From: Oscillospiraceae bacterium
Lineage (GTDB): Bacteria; Bacillota; Clostridia; Oscillospirales; Oscillospiraceae
Reading direction: 5' to 3'
DNA length: 64,000 nucleotides
Assembly (NCBI GenBank): GCA_017430455.1
Contig: JAFRMX010000008.1
Coordinates: forward strand, 117,333 to 181,332
Position 1 is the first letter of the stretch, and every line of letters begins with the position of its first letter. The position numbers and the translations under genes were made by a program. The notes under the pieces were generated by a model, which was given only the letters and a program-made list of their open reading frames with translations, was not told where the DNA came from and did no database searches. Shown in pieces: positions 43,496 through 52,964 of this stretch.

Positions 43496-44767
43496 ATGAT
43501 CAGAATATATGAAAAAAAACAGTGGGAATCCGAAGATATACTTAAGCGCAGAAACGAGGTACCGGATGTCTCGGAAGAAGTTTCGCAGATAATAAAGAAA
43601 GTCCGTGAGGGCGGAGACAGAGCGCTATTCGAATGTGAAAGGAAAAGACATCCGAGACCGTATCTGAATTCGCTTCAGGTGAGTGAGCGGGAGTTTGACG
43701 AAGCTTTTACAGCTCTCCCGGGAGAGCTTCTCGATACGATGAAAAGAGCTGCTGCAAATATTGAGGAATTTCACAAAAGACAGCTTTGTGAGGGCTTTTC
43801 ATACGAAAGACCGGATGGAAGCATACTCGGCCAGCATGTCATGCCGATCGAAAAGGTGGGGCTTTATATACCAGGGGGAAGCGCGAGCTATCCGTCTTCT
43901 ATACTGATGAATGCCATACCTGCCAGGATCGCGGGCTGCAGTGAGATAATCATGACTTCTCCCTCGGATAAGGAAGGCAGAATGTCGCCTTTGATCCTTG
44001 CCAGCGCCAAGCTTGCCGGAGTGACGAAGCTGTTCAAAACGGGCGGCGCCCAAGCGATAGCTGCCATGGCATACGGAACGGAGAGCATACCGAAGGTTTA
44101 TAAGATTACAGGGCCGGGGAACGCTTACGTCGCCGAGGCAAAGAGACAGGTGTTCGGAACTGTTGCAATAGACATGATAGCCGGCCCCAGCGAGGTACTG
44201 ATCATCAGCGACGGGAAAAGCGACCCTGATCTGCTTGCGGCGGATCTGCTCTCTCAGGCAGAGCATGACAAAGCAGCGACAGCAGTTCTGATCACTCTCA
44301 GCAGGGCGGAAGCGGAGGCCGTGCGGGACCGGATCGAAGAAAGGCTCAAAAGACTTCTCAGAGAAGATATAGCAAGAGCCTCGGTGGATTCAAACGGAAA
44401 GATCCTGATCGCGGAAAGCATCGGGGAGGCTGCCGCGCTTTCGAACGAACTTGCCCCGGAGCATCTTGAGATCAGCACAGACGACCCGTTTGAGTGCCTC
44501 AAGCTGATAAAAAATGCCGGGAGCATTTTTTTGGGCAGAGAGACTTGTGAGCCCCTGGGAGATTATTTCGCGGGGCCGAACCACACGCTTCCGACCATGG
44601 GCACGGCCAAGTTTTCAAGCGCACTTTCTGTCGATGATTTTGTCAAGAGATCCCAGTTCCTCTGCTACAGTTCCAAAGCATTCAGGAGAGATGCAGAAGA
44701 TATAATCAGATTTGCGGAGGCAGAAGGCCTTACAGGCCACGCAGAAGCGATCAGAGCTAGACTCTGA
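43496..44767 (+). CDS. hisD: Histidinol dehydrogenase
   Basis: 423 aa. All residues needed for histidinol oxidation are visible: Gln254 and His257 (SQAEHD), catalytic Glu322-His323 (APEHLE), Asp356 (GDYFAGPNHTLP) and His415 near the C-terminus, which bind zinc or act as base. The NAD-binding block TGPGNAYVAEAKRQVFG is typical. It performs the last two steps of histidine synthesis. No other his genes are nearby; the gene abuts the ABC ATPase with no gap. HisD homologues acting on other alcohols (for example sulfopropanediol dehydrogenase) exist, so a role linked to the transporter is possible, but the sequence reads as ordinary HisD. Confidence 0.9.
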   Translation: MIRIYEKKQWESEDILKRRNEVPDVSEEVSQIIKKVREGGDRALFECERKRHPRPYLNSLQVSEREFDEAFTALPGELLDTMKRAAANIEEFHKRQLCEGFSYERPDGSILGQHVMPIEKVGLYIPGGSASYPSSILMNAIPARIAGCSEIIMTSPSDKEGRMSPLILASAKLAGVTKLFKTGGAQAIAAMAYGTESIPKVYKITGPGNAYVAEAKRQVFGTVAIDMIAGPSEVLIISDGKSDPDLLAADLLSQAEHDKAATAVLITLSRAEAEAVRDRIEERLKRLLREDIARASVDSNGKILIAESIGEAAALSNELAPEHLEISTDDPFECLKLIKNAGSIFLGRETCEPLGDYFAGPNHTLPTMGTAKFSSALSVDDFVKRSQFLCYSSKAFRRDAEDIIRFAEAEGLTGHAEAIRARL

Positions 44768-44784
44768 AATACCGGACAAGTAAC

Positions 44785-44811
44785 AAAACCACCCTTATCG
44801 GGTGGTTTTTT
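44785..44811. terminator. Bidirectional terminator between hisD and the membrane protein gene
   Basis: AAAACCACCC pairs with GGGTGGTTTT around a five-base loop, followed by TT; the A-run on the other side can serve the convergent gene. Confidence 0.88.
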
Positions 44812-44825
44812 AATATATGCTGTTA

Positions 44826-45494
44826 TCAGATTATACCTGCGGGGATAAGGATAATAAGGAGAATGGCGACAAGGCCCCACTCGACAGCCAGAAAAGTATT
44901 TCTCTTTTTTGGTTCCATATCCGGAACATAATTCGAAGCGAGGAAGAAGGGGATATAAGTCGTAATGAAGACAGGGAGCACGCCCCACCATTTGTAGACC
45001 CAGATAAAGGACCAGTTGGAGGTCCCCGCGAGGAAAGACTCGAAAAGCGCGAAGAGCAGTGCCATCTCTACAGCCCCAACCAGCTTGCAGCTTATGCCTT
45101 TTTTCCCATCCTTTGCGAAGTATCTCTTCGAGGTGTCGTCCGGGAGCATTTTCCAGGAGATAATACCTGCAAGCGAGAACATCATAGAGAGCTCCCAGCA
45201 TACGCCTATCAGCAGTATGAAGGTGGTGGAAGCGTTTGAAACGGACCAGAGCGGGTATCCCGTGACATGTCCTATTATCGCGTTAGCGATCTCGTAGAGC
45301 CAATGTACGCCGTAGAGGGCAAAGCCGGCGAATATGGCCTTGAAATTTTTGTTTTTTACCTCGGTCCAGTATACGTAAAAGACCACTGCTAAGATGAATA
45401 TGAATGTCCAATTGAAGTTTTCGGTGCTCCTTACCGTAATGTTTTCAACAGCCTGCCTGGCCTCGGCAGAGCCGTCTCCCCAGAATTTGAACAT
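44826..45494 (-). CDS. Hypothetical membrane protein
   Basis: 222 aa from ATG 45494, chosen because AAAGGAGG lies seven bases upstream; the frame stays open for 30 codons further without a ribosome site. About six hydrophobic segments, with many Trp and Tyr residues (FNWTFIFILAVVFYVYWTE, WVYKWWGVLPVF) and polar residues within segments (YGVHWLYEIANAIIGH). No family was recognised. It has its own promoter and shares a terminator with hisD. Confidence 0.75.
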   Translation of the reverse strand: MFKFWGDGSAEARQAVENITVRSTENFNWTFIFILAVVFYVYWTEVKNKNFKAIFAGFALYGVHWLYEIANAIIGHVTGYPLWSVSNASTTFILLIGVCWELSMMFSLAGIISWKMLPDDTSKRYFAKDGKKGISCKLVGAVEMALLFALFESFLAGTSNWSFIWVYKWWGVLPVFITTYIPFFLASNYVPDMEPKKRNTFLAVEWGLVAILLIILIPAGII

Positions 45495-45537
45495 GGCGTG
45501 ACCTCCTTTGAGTATTTTTCGAAATTTATGCAAAATC

Positions 45538-45566
45538 AGTTTACCATCATGTATACGTATTTTCAA
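45538..45566 (-). promoter_or_regulatory. Promoter of the hypothetical membrane protein gene
   Basis: On the minus strand: TTGAAA (45561-45566), a 17-base spacer and TAAACT (45538-45543), about 45 bases before the ATG. Confidence 0.6.
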
Positions 45567-45661
45567 TAAGGCAGATCCCGGCAATTTATAAGGGTTTGCG
45601 GAGATAGTAATTTGAGAAATAATGTGATATTATTATTTACGTATAAAGGAGCCTTAAGCAT

Positions 45662-46060
45662 ATGGCGGAAATACTCGTTTACAATATAAAGGATGAACAG
45701 AAGCTGACCGGGATAAGGCTTTGCGCGCTTAAGCAGGGCGTTGAGACCGTCGTCGTTTCTCCTGAAGATTTTTCAAAGCCCCTGAAGGCAGTTCTGGGGC
45801 TTGAAAGCGACTCTTCAATTGATGCGAATGCCCAGAAAAAGCCGTTTGAAGGCGAGATGCTCGTGATGCACGCTCTCGATAACAGGCAGTTCAACGGCTT
45901 TCTGGACTCGCTCAGAAGCTTTGATATAAGCGTTCCTTTAAAAGCGGTCGTGACCGACACAAATATCTCCTGGAGCTCCGAGAAGCTTTACAGGGAGCTG
46001 AGCTCAGAGCGCAAGGCCATCTCCGCGGGGCGCAAAAGCGTCCACAGAAAGAAGGGCTGA
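45662..46060 (+). CDS. DUF3783 protein
   Basis: 132 aa. The N-terminal part (EILVYNIKDEQKLTGIRLCALKQGVETVVVSPEDFSKPLKAVLG) and the middle (LVMHALDNRQFNGFLDSLRSF, then VPLKAVVTDTNISWS) match DUF3783, a small clostridial family of unknown function. The C-terminus is basic (RKSVHRKKG). It lies one base before the PcrA/UvrD-like helicase gene, so it may be an accessory to it. Confidence 0.75.
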   Translation: MAEILVYNIKDEQKLTGIRLCALKQGVETVVVSPEDFSKPLKAVLGLESDSSIDANAQKKPFEGEMLVMHALDNRQFNGFLDSLRSFDISVPLKAVVTDTNISWSSEKLYRELSSERKAISAGRKSVHRKKG

Positions 46061-46061
46061 G

Positions 46062-48209
46062 ATGACCGATCTGAGTATTCTGAACAGAGAACAGCGTGAG
46101 GCGGTAACTTCCACAGAGGGATATATCAGAGTGATAGCCGGAGCGGGCTCGGGCAAGACGAGAGCGCTCACATACCGCTTTGCCTATCTTGTAAACGATA
46201 TGGGCATACTCCCCGGAAATATCCTCTGCGTGACCTTTACCAATAAGGCTGCAAACGAGATGAGAAGCCGTATCCATAATCTTACAGGCGACAACGATAC
46301 GGGCTATATAAACACTTTTCACGGCTTCTGTGTCTCTGTCCTTCAGGAGGAAAGCTTTGCCGTCTCCTATCCAAAGAGCTTTCTTGTTATCGACAATTCG
46401 GACATAGACCAGATGCTGCAGATCATATATGAGGAGAGAGGCCTGACTCTCAGGGACAGGACCTTCTCGGCCGCAAGGGACATGATAGAGATACAGAAGC
46501 TTTTCAAAAAGCCCGAGTACTATCTGGACATGATAAAGATGTCTCTCGACGAGCTGCATGAAAAGTATCTTTCCGCGACGGATCCGGATGAGATAATCTT
46601 TTACGGCTATCTCTACCAGGAGAAAAAGTGCTTCGCGCTCGACTACAACGATCTTATAAAGTTCACGCTCTATATTTTCGATAATAATGAGGATATCAAG
46701 CTCAAGTGGCAGCAGCGCCTTGAGTACATAATGATAGACGAGTTCCAGGATATAGACCTTCTCCAATATGACCTCATGAAGGTCCTCTGTGCCTATCACG
46801 GGAACCTGTTCATAGTAGGAGACCCCGACCAGACCATATACACCTGGAGAGGAGCGAACGTCAAATACCTGCTCGAGTTTGACAAAAACTTCCCCGGAAC
46901 GAAGACCGTTATGATGATGAAAAACTACCGCTCTACTCCGGAGATCCTGAATGTCGCGAACTCACTCGTTTCAAAGAACAAATACAGAATAGAGAAAAAT
47001 CTGGTCCCGGTCCTGCCGTCGGGAGAGAGAGTACTCTGCCACCATGCGGAAAACGCCGTACAGGAGGCAGAGTGGATCGCTTATAATATCAATTCACTCC
47101 ACGACTCCGGTGTCGATTTAAAGGATATAACAGTTCTCTACAGAGCGCATTACGTCACCAGAATGCTTGAAGAAGTCTTCAGGAAGCGGAAGCTTCCCTA
47201 TGTCATATACAGCGGAGTGCAGTTTTATAACCGAATGGAGATCAAGGACGCGCTGTGCTACCTCAGAATGCTCGTATACAAAGACGACCTCTCTTTCAGA
47301 AGGATAGCAAATGTCCCTAAGAGGAACCTCGGCAAAAGGCGAATGGCTTTTCTTGAGGAGCAGGCTGAAAAAAACGGCTGTTCTCTTTATGAGGCGTTAA
47401 AGATGAATCTTGAGGACGGGATATTCCTCGGTACAAAGGCCGCGTCCTTTGTAAAACTCATAGATATCTTCTCACTGAACTGGCAGGGCAGACAGATCTC
47501 GGAGCTTCTTTCTGATATTCTCGACAGGAGCGGCTATGAGGAGATGCTCAGGACCGAGGGAAGCCAGGACAGGCTGGACAATCTGGCCGAGCTAAAGCAG
47601 TCCGTGTACGAATATGAGACTACCTGCGGTGAAGAAGCCACGGCCGAGCACTATCTCTCGCATGTGGCGCTGTTTTCCAACAGCGATACGGCGGATACGG
47701 ATGACAAAGTCAAGCTAATGACAGTTCATGCCGCCAAGGGCCTCGAGTTTCCTAACGTCTTTCTCTGCGGCATGAATGAGGGTATATTCCCGACGAGAAG
47801 GACGAGGACACTTCCGGGCATGGAAGAGGAGAGAAGGCTCTGTTTTGTGGCAGTGACGAGAGCGGAGAAGAGACTCTTCCTGTCAGAGGCTGAGGGCAGA
47901 AATACCGACGGATCTCCGAGATATCCCTCCCGTTTTTTGCTTGATATAGACAGGGAGTATCTGGACTATACAAAAAAACCCAGGGAAGAGCTCGTCAAGG
48001 ACGCCCGTGACTATATTAAGAACAGTTCAGCTTATCTTGCCGAGGACGACCAGCTAAAATTCAATATCGGCGACAGGATAACGCATGACATTATGGGCCC
48101 CGGAACAGTTTCGGATATCGATTCCGACGGCGCCTGCTACATTATTAAATTCGACTCTCTTGCGACTTCACGCAGGATATCATTCAGAGCGAAACTCGAA
48201 AGACTATGA
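46062..48209 (+). CDS. UvrD/PcrA-family DNA helicase
   Basis: 715 aa superfamily 1A helicase. Motif I is AGAGSGKTRAL near residue 24, motif Ia VTFTNKAANEM, motif II DEFQDID, motif III GDPDQTIYTWRGA, motif IV YRSTPEILNVAN, and motif V/VI KLMTVHAAKGLEFPNVFL and RRLCFVAVTRAE. The C-terminal 50 residues (HDIMGPGTVSDIDSDG) form a Tudor-like domain as in PcrA, which binds RNA polymerase. It is likely the PcrA of this organism, acting in repair and replication conflict. The next gene overlaps its end. Confidence 0.93.
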   Translation: MTDLSILNREQREAVTSTEGYIRVIAGAGSGKTRALTYRFAYLVNDMGILPGNILCVTFTNKAANEMRSRIHNLTGDNDTGYINTFHGFCVSVLQEESFAVSYPKSFLVIDNSDIDQMLQIIYEERGLTLRDRTFSAARDMIEIQKLFKKPEYYLDMIKMSLDELHEKYLSATDPDEIIFYGYLYQEKKCFALDYNDLIKFTLYIFDNNEDIKLKWQQRLEYIMIDEFQDIDLLQYDLMKVLCAYHGNLFIVGDPDQTIYTWRGANVKYLLEFDKNFPGTKTVMMMKNYRSTPEILNVANSLVSKNKYRIEKNLVPVLPSGERVLCHHAENAVQEAEWIAYNINSLHDSGVDLKDITVLYRAHYVTRMLEEVFRKRKLPYVIYSGVQFYNRMEIKDALCYLRMLVYKDDLSFRRIANVPKRNLGKRRMAFLEEQAEKNGCSLYEALKMNLEDGIFLGTKAASFVKLIDIFSLNWQGRQISELLSDILDRSGYEEMLRTEGSQDRLDNLAELKQSVYEYETTCGEEATAEHYLSHVALFSNSDTADTDDKVKLMTVHAAKGLEFPNVFLCGMNEGIFPTRRTRTLPGMEEERRLCFVAVTRAEKRLFLSEAEGRNTDGSPRYPSRFLLDIDREYLDYTKKPREELVKDARDYIKNSSAYLAEDDQLKFNIGDRITHDIMGPGTVSDIDSDGACYIIKFDSLATSRRISFRAKLERL

Positions 48210-48220
48210 CAGGAGATAAA

Positions 48221-48961
48221 ATGGGCGTATTCAAAGACGGAAAGTACAGTAAGGAGATCGTTATTCCCATAAGCATGTGCGATTTTACGGAGCGCCTGAG
48301 CATCAACGACCTGGCCGCGATATTCATGGATATGGCCTATGAGGACGCTGAGCGCAGGGGGATCGGCACTACTGTAATGAAGGAGGAACACTTCTTCTGG
48401 CTGACCGTGAGAACAAAGTTTGTCTTCAATAAGTTTCCAAAAGCTCTGGAAAAGATAAAGGTGCTGACCTGGCCGAATCCCTTCGGAAGCGCGCTTTGCA
48501 ACCGCTGTTACACGATGGAGAACGAAAACGGCGAAAGGCTCGCTTCAGGCATTACAGAGTGGGCGATATTCGACCTTGAGACGAACAGGCTTATAAAAAA
48601 GCTCAGCGATACCTTCCTCAAACAGGAGGTGCTTCCGGAAACGCCTTTTGAGATCGGCAGACTACGGATCGGGCACGATTTTTCAGGCTGTGAGAAGCTT
48701 GGAACGTATAAAGTCAGATCCACGGATATAGATATCGGAAACCACATGAACAATGTGGCATATATCAGAGCTCTTCTTTCAATGCTCAGTACTGAGAGAA
48801 GGAGGGAGCTCGACATAAAGGGCCTGGATATAAGCTACCGCTCTCCATCATTTGAAGATGAGGAGCTCGGAGTGTATATTAGAAAAGACGAGGGCTTCTC
48901 GGATATAGGGATGCTCCACAGCGACGGAAAACCCTCGGTTCTTGCAAGGATAAATTACTGA
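48221..48961 (+). CDS. Acyl-ACP thioesterase (FatA-type hot-dog protein)
   Basis: 246 aa from ATG 48221, chosen because CAGGAGA lies just upstream; an ATG five codons earlier overlaps the helicase stop. Two hot-dog domains of the acyl-ACP thioesterase family (PF01643): the first with MCDFTERLSINDLAAIFMDMAYEDAERRGIG and the second with STDIDIGNHMNNVAYIRALLS, which has the active-site Asn/His region. It releases free fatty acids from acyl carrier protein. Its partners are not nearby. Confidence 0.87.
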   Translation: MGVFKDGKYSKEIVIPISMCDFTERLSINDLAAIFMDMAYEDAERRGIGTTVMKEEHFFWLTVRTKFVFNKFPKALEKIKVLTWPNPFGSALCNRCYTMENENGERLASGITEWAIFDLETNRLIKKLSDTFLKQEVLPETPFEIGRLRIGHDFSGCEKLGTYKVRSTDIDIGNHMNNVAYIRALLSMLSTERRRELDIKGLDISYRSPSFEDEELGVYIRKDEGFSDIGMLHSDGKPSVLARINY

Positions 48962-48975
48962 TAAGGAGCTAAGCC

Positions 48976-50967
48976 ATGAAAACTTCAAAGGTCTATTCTG
49001 AACAGGAACTCAGGTACCTGAAAATGCTCTCCCGCCAGTACCCGACCGTTAAAGCGGCCGGAACCGAGGTGATCAATCTCCAGGCGATCATGAATCTGCC
49101 AAAAGGGACGGAATTTTTCATCTCCGATGTGCACGGGGAATATGAGGCCTTTCTTCATATCCTGAATTCGTGCTCGGGCGTCATCAGATACACTCTTGAC
49201 GAGCTTTTCGGGGATACACTGAGCCGGGGCAAGATAGAGGAGCTTGCGACTCTGATCTACTATCCGAAGGAAAAAACGGACCAGATACTCAGAAGAACGG
49301 AGGACCAGGAGGAGTGGTTCAGACTCACACTCCACAGGCTCGTCGCAGTATGCAGGGTCGTCTCGACCCCGTACACAAGGTCGAAGGTCAGAAAAGCTCT
49401 TCCGCAGGATTTCGAATACATCATCGGCGAGCTCCTGAATACGCCCGCGAGCGAGAAGGACAAACACGACTACTATGAAAACATAATAGCCACAGTTATC
49501 AGAACAGGTCTGGCGAGAGACCTTATTGCGGCGCTGGCACAGGTAATAAAGAGACTCGCCGTGGATCATATGCACGTGGTCGGCGATATCTTCGACAGAG
49601 GCCCCAGAGCCGACGTGATCATGGATTCGCTGACAAAGTTCCATTCTCTGGACATACAGTGGGGCAACCACGATATACTCTGGATGGGTGCGGCCTCCGG
49701 GAGCAGAACTCTTGTAGCAACGGTTCTGACTAACTCCATGCGCTACAACAATCTCGAGGTCGTCGAAACGGGATACGGGATCTCCCTGAGACCTCTCTCG
49801 GTATTTGCAAACGATGTTTACAAGGATACCGATGTACATTGCTTTCATGTGAAGCTCGAGGAGAGCGGTTCCGATTCCTTTTCGGAGAAGGACATGCTTC
49901 TTTCGGCACGCATGAACAAGGCTATTACCGTTATTCTGTTCAAGCTTGAAGGCCAGAAGATCATGAGACATCCGGAATACGGGATGAACGACAGGCTGCT
50001 TCTCGACAAGATCGATTATAAAAACAGATGCATAACGATAGACGGCATAACTTATCCTCTCGAGGATACTGATTTTCCGACGGTCGACCCCGCGGACCCG
50101 TATGCTCTTACGCCCGAGGAGGAGAGCGTTATAGACCAGCTCACGGCCTCTTTCGAGCACAGCGAAAAGCTTCAGAGACATGTGAGGTTCCTCTACTCCA
50201 AGGGCAGCATTTACACTATCTATAACGGGAATCTGCTCCTTCACGGCTGCATACCGATGACTGAAGACGGGGAGCTTCTGAAATTCAATCTCGACGGAAA
50301 AGAGCGCTCCGGAAAAGAGCTTTTCGACTACCTCGATGCAGCTGCCAGACAGGCCTATTACCTGAAACGCGGTACTCTGGAGAGACGCATCGGAATGGAT
50401 ATTCTCTGGTTCCTGTGGGCCGGCAGAAACAGCCCGATATTCGGCAGGGACAGGATGACGACCTTTGAGAGGAGACTCATAAAGGACGAGAGCGCCTGGA
50501 AGGAGCCCAAGAACGCGTATTACAAGCTCTACGAGGATCCCGAAGTCTGCAATGCTCTGCTTAAGGAATTCGGACTTCAGGGCGAACACTGCCACATAAT
50601 AAACGGGCATATTCCCGTTAAAGCCGGCAAAGGAGAGAGCCCGATAAAGGGAGGCGGAAAGCTTATAGTTATAGACGGCGGCTTCTGCAAGGCATACCAG
50701 CACACCTCCGGAATCGCGGGATATACGCTCATATACGATTCATACGGCTACAGGATAGTCGAGCACCAGCCTTTCGCGGGCAGGAAAGCAGCAATTGAAG
50801 GAAACCTTGACATAGCGTCCGCGTCCAGGCAGTTCGAGAGACTGGAAAAAAGGCAGAAGATCGCTGACACGGATACCGGCAGAAGACTTTTTGAGCAGAG
50901 CGAAGATCTCATGGCGCTCCTTCAGGCTTTCAAGGACGGCGTCGTGACAGAAAACCACAAGGAATAA
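48976..50967 (+). CDS. fbp: Fructose-1,6-bisphosphatase class III
   Basis: 663 aa, usual length for class III FBPase of Bacillota (about 640-670). A metallophosphatase core is seen: FISDVHGEYEAFLHIL, HVVGDIFDRGPRADVIMD, QWGNHDILWMGA and INGHIPVKAGKGESPIKGGGKLIVIDGGFC. It dephosphorylates fructose-1,6-bisphosphate in gluconeogenesis. AGGAG precedes the ATG and a strong hairpin follows. Confidence 0.96.
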   Translation: MKTSKVYSEQELRYLKMLSRQYPTVKAAGTEVINLQAIMNLPKGTEFFISDVHGEYEAFLHILNSCSGVIRYTLDELFGDTLSRGKIEELATLIYYPKEKTDQILRRTEDQEEWFRLTLHRLVAVCRVVSTPYTRSKVRKALPQDFEYIIGELLNTPASEKDKHDYYENIIATVIRTGLARDLIAALAQVIKRLAVDHMHVVGDIFDRGPRADVIMDSLTKFHSLDIQWGNHDILWMGAASGSRTLVATVLTNSMRYNNLEVVETGYGISLRPLSVFANDVYKDTDVHCFHVKLEESGSDSFSEKDMLLSARMNKAITVILFKLEGQKIMRHPEYGMNDRLLLDKIDYKNRCITIDGITYPLEDTDFPTVDPADPYALTPEEESVIDQLTASFEHSEKLQRHVRFLYSKGSIYTIYNGNLLLHGCIPMTEDGELLKFNLDGKERSGKELFDYLDAAARQAYYLKRGTLERRIGMDILWFLWAGRNSPIFGRDRMTTFERRLIKDESAWKEPKNAYYKLYEDPEVCNALLKEFGLQGEHCHIINGHIPVKAGKGESPIKGGGKLIVIDGGFCKAYQHTSGIAGYTLIYDSYGYRIVEHQPFAGRKAAIEGNLDIASASRQFERLEKRQKIADTDTGRRLFEQSEDLMALLQAFKDGVVTENHKE

Positions 50968-50993
50968 ACCCTAAATTAATATAATAACAGACC

Positions 50994-51033
50994 GATCAGC
51001 TGCAGTGAAATCTGCAGCTGATCTTATTGTAAT
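50994..51033 (+). terminator. Terminator after fbp
   Basis: A perfect 12-bp stem, GATCAGCTGCAG with CTGCAGCTGATC, around a six-base loop, then TTATTGTAAT. Confidence 0.75.
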
Positions 51034-51040
51034 AAAGGTG

Positions 51041-51069
51041 TTGACGGCATATATGACATGTGCTATTAT
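51041..51069 (+). promoter_or_regulatory. Promoter of the beta-helix lipoprotein gene
   Basis: TTGACG (51041-51046), a 17-base spacer and TATTAT (51064-51069) preceded by TGC, an extended -10. The ATG is about 30 bases downstream. Confidence 0.75.
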
Positions 51070-51103
51070 AACTGTATTAATTCAGGTAATACGGAGACTC
51101 AAA

Positions 51104-52906
51104 ATGAAAAGATTTATCTGCCTGATAATGGCTTTTATATTTGTATTCTCGTTTGCGGCCTGCGGCAGTAAAGCTCCTGCCGTCGCGACCGACGGGGACG
51201 CCGATTATTACGCGAGCCACGGAGACGCCTGGGAGTATTGGGGTGAAGAGGAGCCCAATGAAGGCTACGGATCCTTCCAGCCCGACAACCTGCTTGAGGG
51301 CATGAAAGAATCGGACTATCCGGATTACATGGAATCGGAGCCTGTCGAGGTCTCGAATACCGATGAGTTCCTGGCTGCTCTGAACAGCGACACGGTCATT
51401 GTATTAAAGGCCGGAGACTACGTCCTGAGCGACGCTTCCGATTACGGAACATACTATGAAGGCGGGCCCTATACCTGGATGGACCTCTATGACGGGGATT
51501 ACGAGCTTGTGATCAGAGATCTCGAGAATCTCACGATATACGGAGATACGCAGGACAACAGCGCGGCCAGGATAATGGTAAAGCCGAGATACGCGAATGT
51601 TCTGTCCTTCAATAACTGCAAGGGCCTGAACTTCAGCTGCCTGACCTCAGGTCACACCGAGGCTCCGGGCTTCTGCTCCGGCGGAGTATGGAATTTCACG
51701 GCCTGCAAAGACATAAATATCTTCGGCTGCAGGCTTTACGGGTGCGGTACTCTGGGCGTGTCCTGCACGAACTGCAGGTATATCAGCGTCGATCATACCG
51801 ATATCTACGACTGCTCGAACGGCGCCGCGTATTTCTATCACTGCTACAACGCGAGGTTTGATAATTCGAGATTCAGCGGCTGCGGCAAATCTTCGGGCGG
51901 AGCCTATACGATGTTCTATGCGGCATCCACAACCGGCCTGGCCTTCGTCAATTGCAAGGCTGAGCAGAATATCTGCGAGATAATGTTTGAGACGTATTTC
52001 TGTGATGATATGTATCTGCTCGGTTCGGAGTTTAAAGACAACGCCATTGCAAAGACATTTTTTGTGATCACGGGAACCTCCCCGGTCATCGACAAATGCA
52101 GCTTCAAAGACGATTGCATAATGTTCGAGGAGACATATTCCGACGGGGAGATCCAGCCCCACGGCCTTTCACCCGACGGAGAGAAGCTCTATGAAGACGA
52201 ACTCAGAGCGATGGAACTCTCAGCTGCCGAATATGACGGGCCTTCCGTTCAGGAAGAGGCCGGGCCGGGTGAGCTGCCTTCCGCTCCCTCTGAGGAGTAC
52301 CATGTGAGCACTGTAGATGAGTTCCTGGCCGCGATAGGTCCGGACAGGACCATATATCTCGAGGCAGAGATGTTCGACCTCTCGACAGCTTCAAATTACG
52401 GAGGATTTTCCGGTGGAGACTGGTACGTCTGGGAACAGTATTTCGACGGACCGAATCTTCGGATCACAGGTGTCTCGAATCTCAGAATAGAAGGACTGGG
52501 GAAGGACAAGACCACGATACAGGCCGTCCCGAGATACGCGAACGTCCTGTCCTTCAGCGATTGCTCCAATATAGTCGTGAGCGATCTCACGGCGGGGCAT
52601 ATGAAGGAGGCCCCAGGTTCCTGCAGCGGCTCTGTGTTGGGCTTCTTCCAGTGCAGGAATTTCCATGTTGTGGACTGCGGGCTTTTCGGATGCGGAGTAT
52701 ATGGGCTGGATATATCCTCGAGCACCAGGGGCGATGTACTCTTTACGGAGATCTATGACTGCAGCGAGGGAGCGGCGTGTATCTATTCGTCTGACGGAAT
52801 AGCCTTCACCGGCTGTAATATACACGACTGCGGTGAGAACGGAGATAATTTCTCCGTATACGCGAGCGGAGACATCACGTTAAACGACACGTCTTTAGTA
52901 TTCTGA
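51104..52906 (+). CDS. Lipoprotein with two tandem right-handed beta-helix domains
   Basis: 600 aa from ATG 51104 (GGAGA seven bases upstream; the open frame extends upstream but across the promoter). The signal ends FAAC with the lipidated Cys near residue 20. After an acidic spacer there are two related copies: about 81-280 and 400-600. Each begins VSNTDEFLAAL or VSTVDEFLAAI, has a PRYANVLSF strand, then AGH or SGH before SCSG- or FCSGG-type turns, a short CGxxG turn and EIYDCSEGAA/DIYDCSNGAA. The repeats look like parallel beta-helix coils of pectate-lyase or NosD type, with many Cys in stacked positions. No catalytic residues were identified; it may bind or cleave polysaccharides on the surface. 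Confidence 0.75.
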   Translation: MKRFICLIMAFIFVFSFAACGSKAPAVATDGDADYYASHGDAWEYWGEEEPNEGYGSFQPDNLLEGMKESDYPDYMESEPVEVSNTDEFLAALNSDTVIVLKAGDYVLSDASDYGTYYEGGPYTWMDLYDGDYELVIRDLENLTIYGDTQDNSAARIMVKPRYANVLSFNNCKGLNFSCLTSGHTEAPGFCSGGVWNFTACKDINIFGCRLYGCGTLGVSCTNCRYISVDHTDIYDCSNGAAYFYHCYNARFDNSRFSGCGKSSGGAYTMFYAASTTGLAFVNCKAEQNICEIMFETYFCDDMYLLGSEFKDNAIAKTFFVITGTSPVIDKCSFKDDCIMFEETYSDGEIQPHGLSPDGEKLYEDELRAMELSAAEYDGPSVQEEAGPGELPSAPSEEYHVSTVDEFLAAIGPDRTIYLEAEMFDLSTASNYGGFSGGDWYVWEQYFDGPNLRITGVSNLRIEGLGKDKTTIQAVPRYANVLSFSDCSNIVVSDLTAGHMKEAPGSCSGSVLGFFQCRNFHVVDCGLFGCGVYGLDISSSTRGDVLFTEIYDCSEGAACIYSSDGIAFTGCNIHDCGENGDNFSVYASGDITLNDTSLVF

Positions 52907-52935
52907 TCCTGCCTTTAAAAGAATAATCAAATAAT

Positions 52936-52964
52936 TTGTTATTTAAGCTTATCCATGGTATAAT
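52936..52964 (+). promoter_or_regulatory. Promoter of uvrB, predicting a leaderless mRNA
   Basis: TTGTTA (52936-52941), a 17-base spacer and a perfect TATAAT (52959-52964). Transcription should begin at 52971-52972, which is the first base of the uvrB ATG. Confidence 0.7.

Noticed and set aside
43496..44767. HpsN (sulfopropanediol dehydrogenase) as the identity of the HisD homologue, given the sulfonate-type transporter.
   Set aside because: All the HisD signature blocks are present and typical; without an alignment to HpsN the context is not enough to change the name.
45912..46799. A 295-codon open frame on the minus strand opposite the helicase gene.
   Set aside because: Antisense of conserved helicase motifs.
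48985..50703. A 572-codon open frame on the minus strand opposite fbp.
   Set aside because: fbp has all family motifs; the opposite frame shows no known domain.
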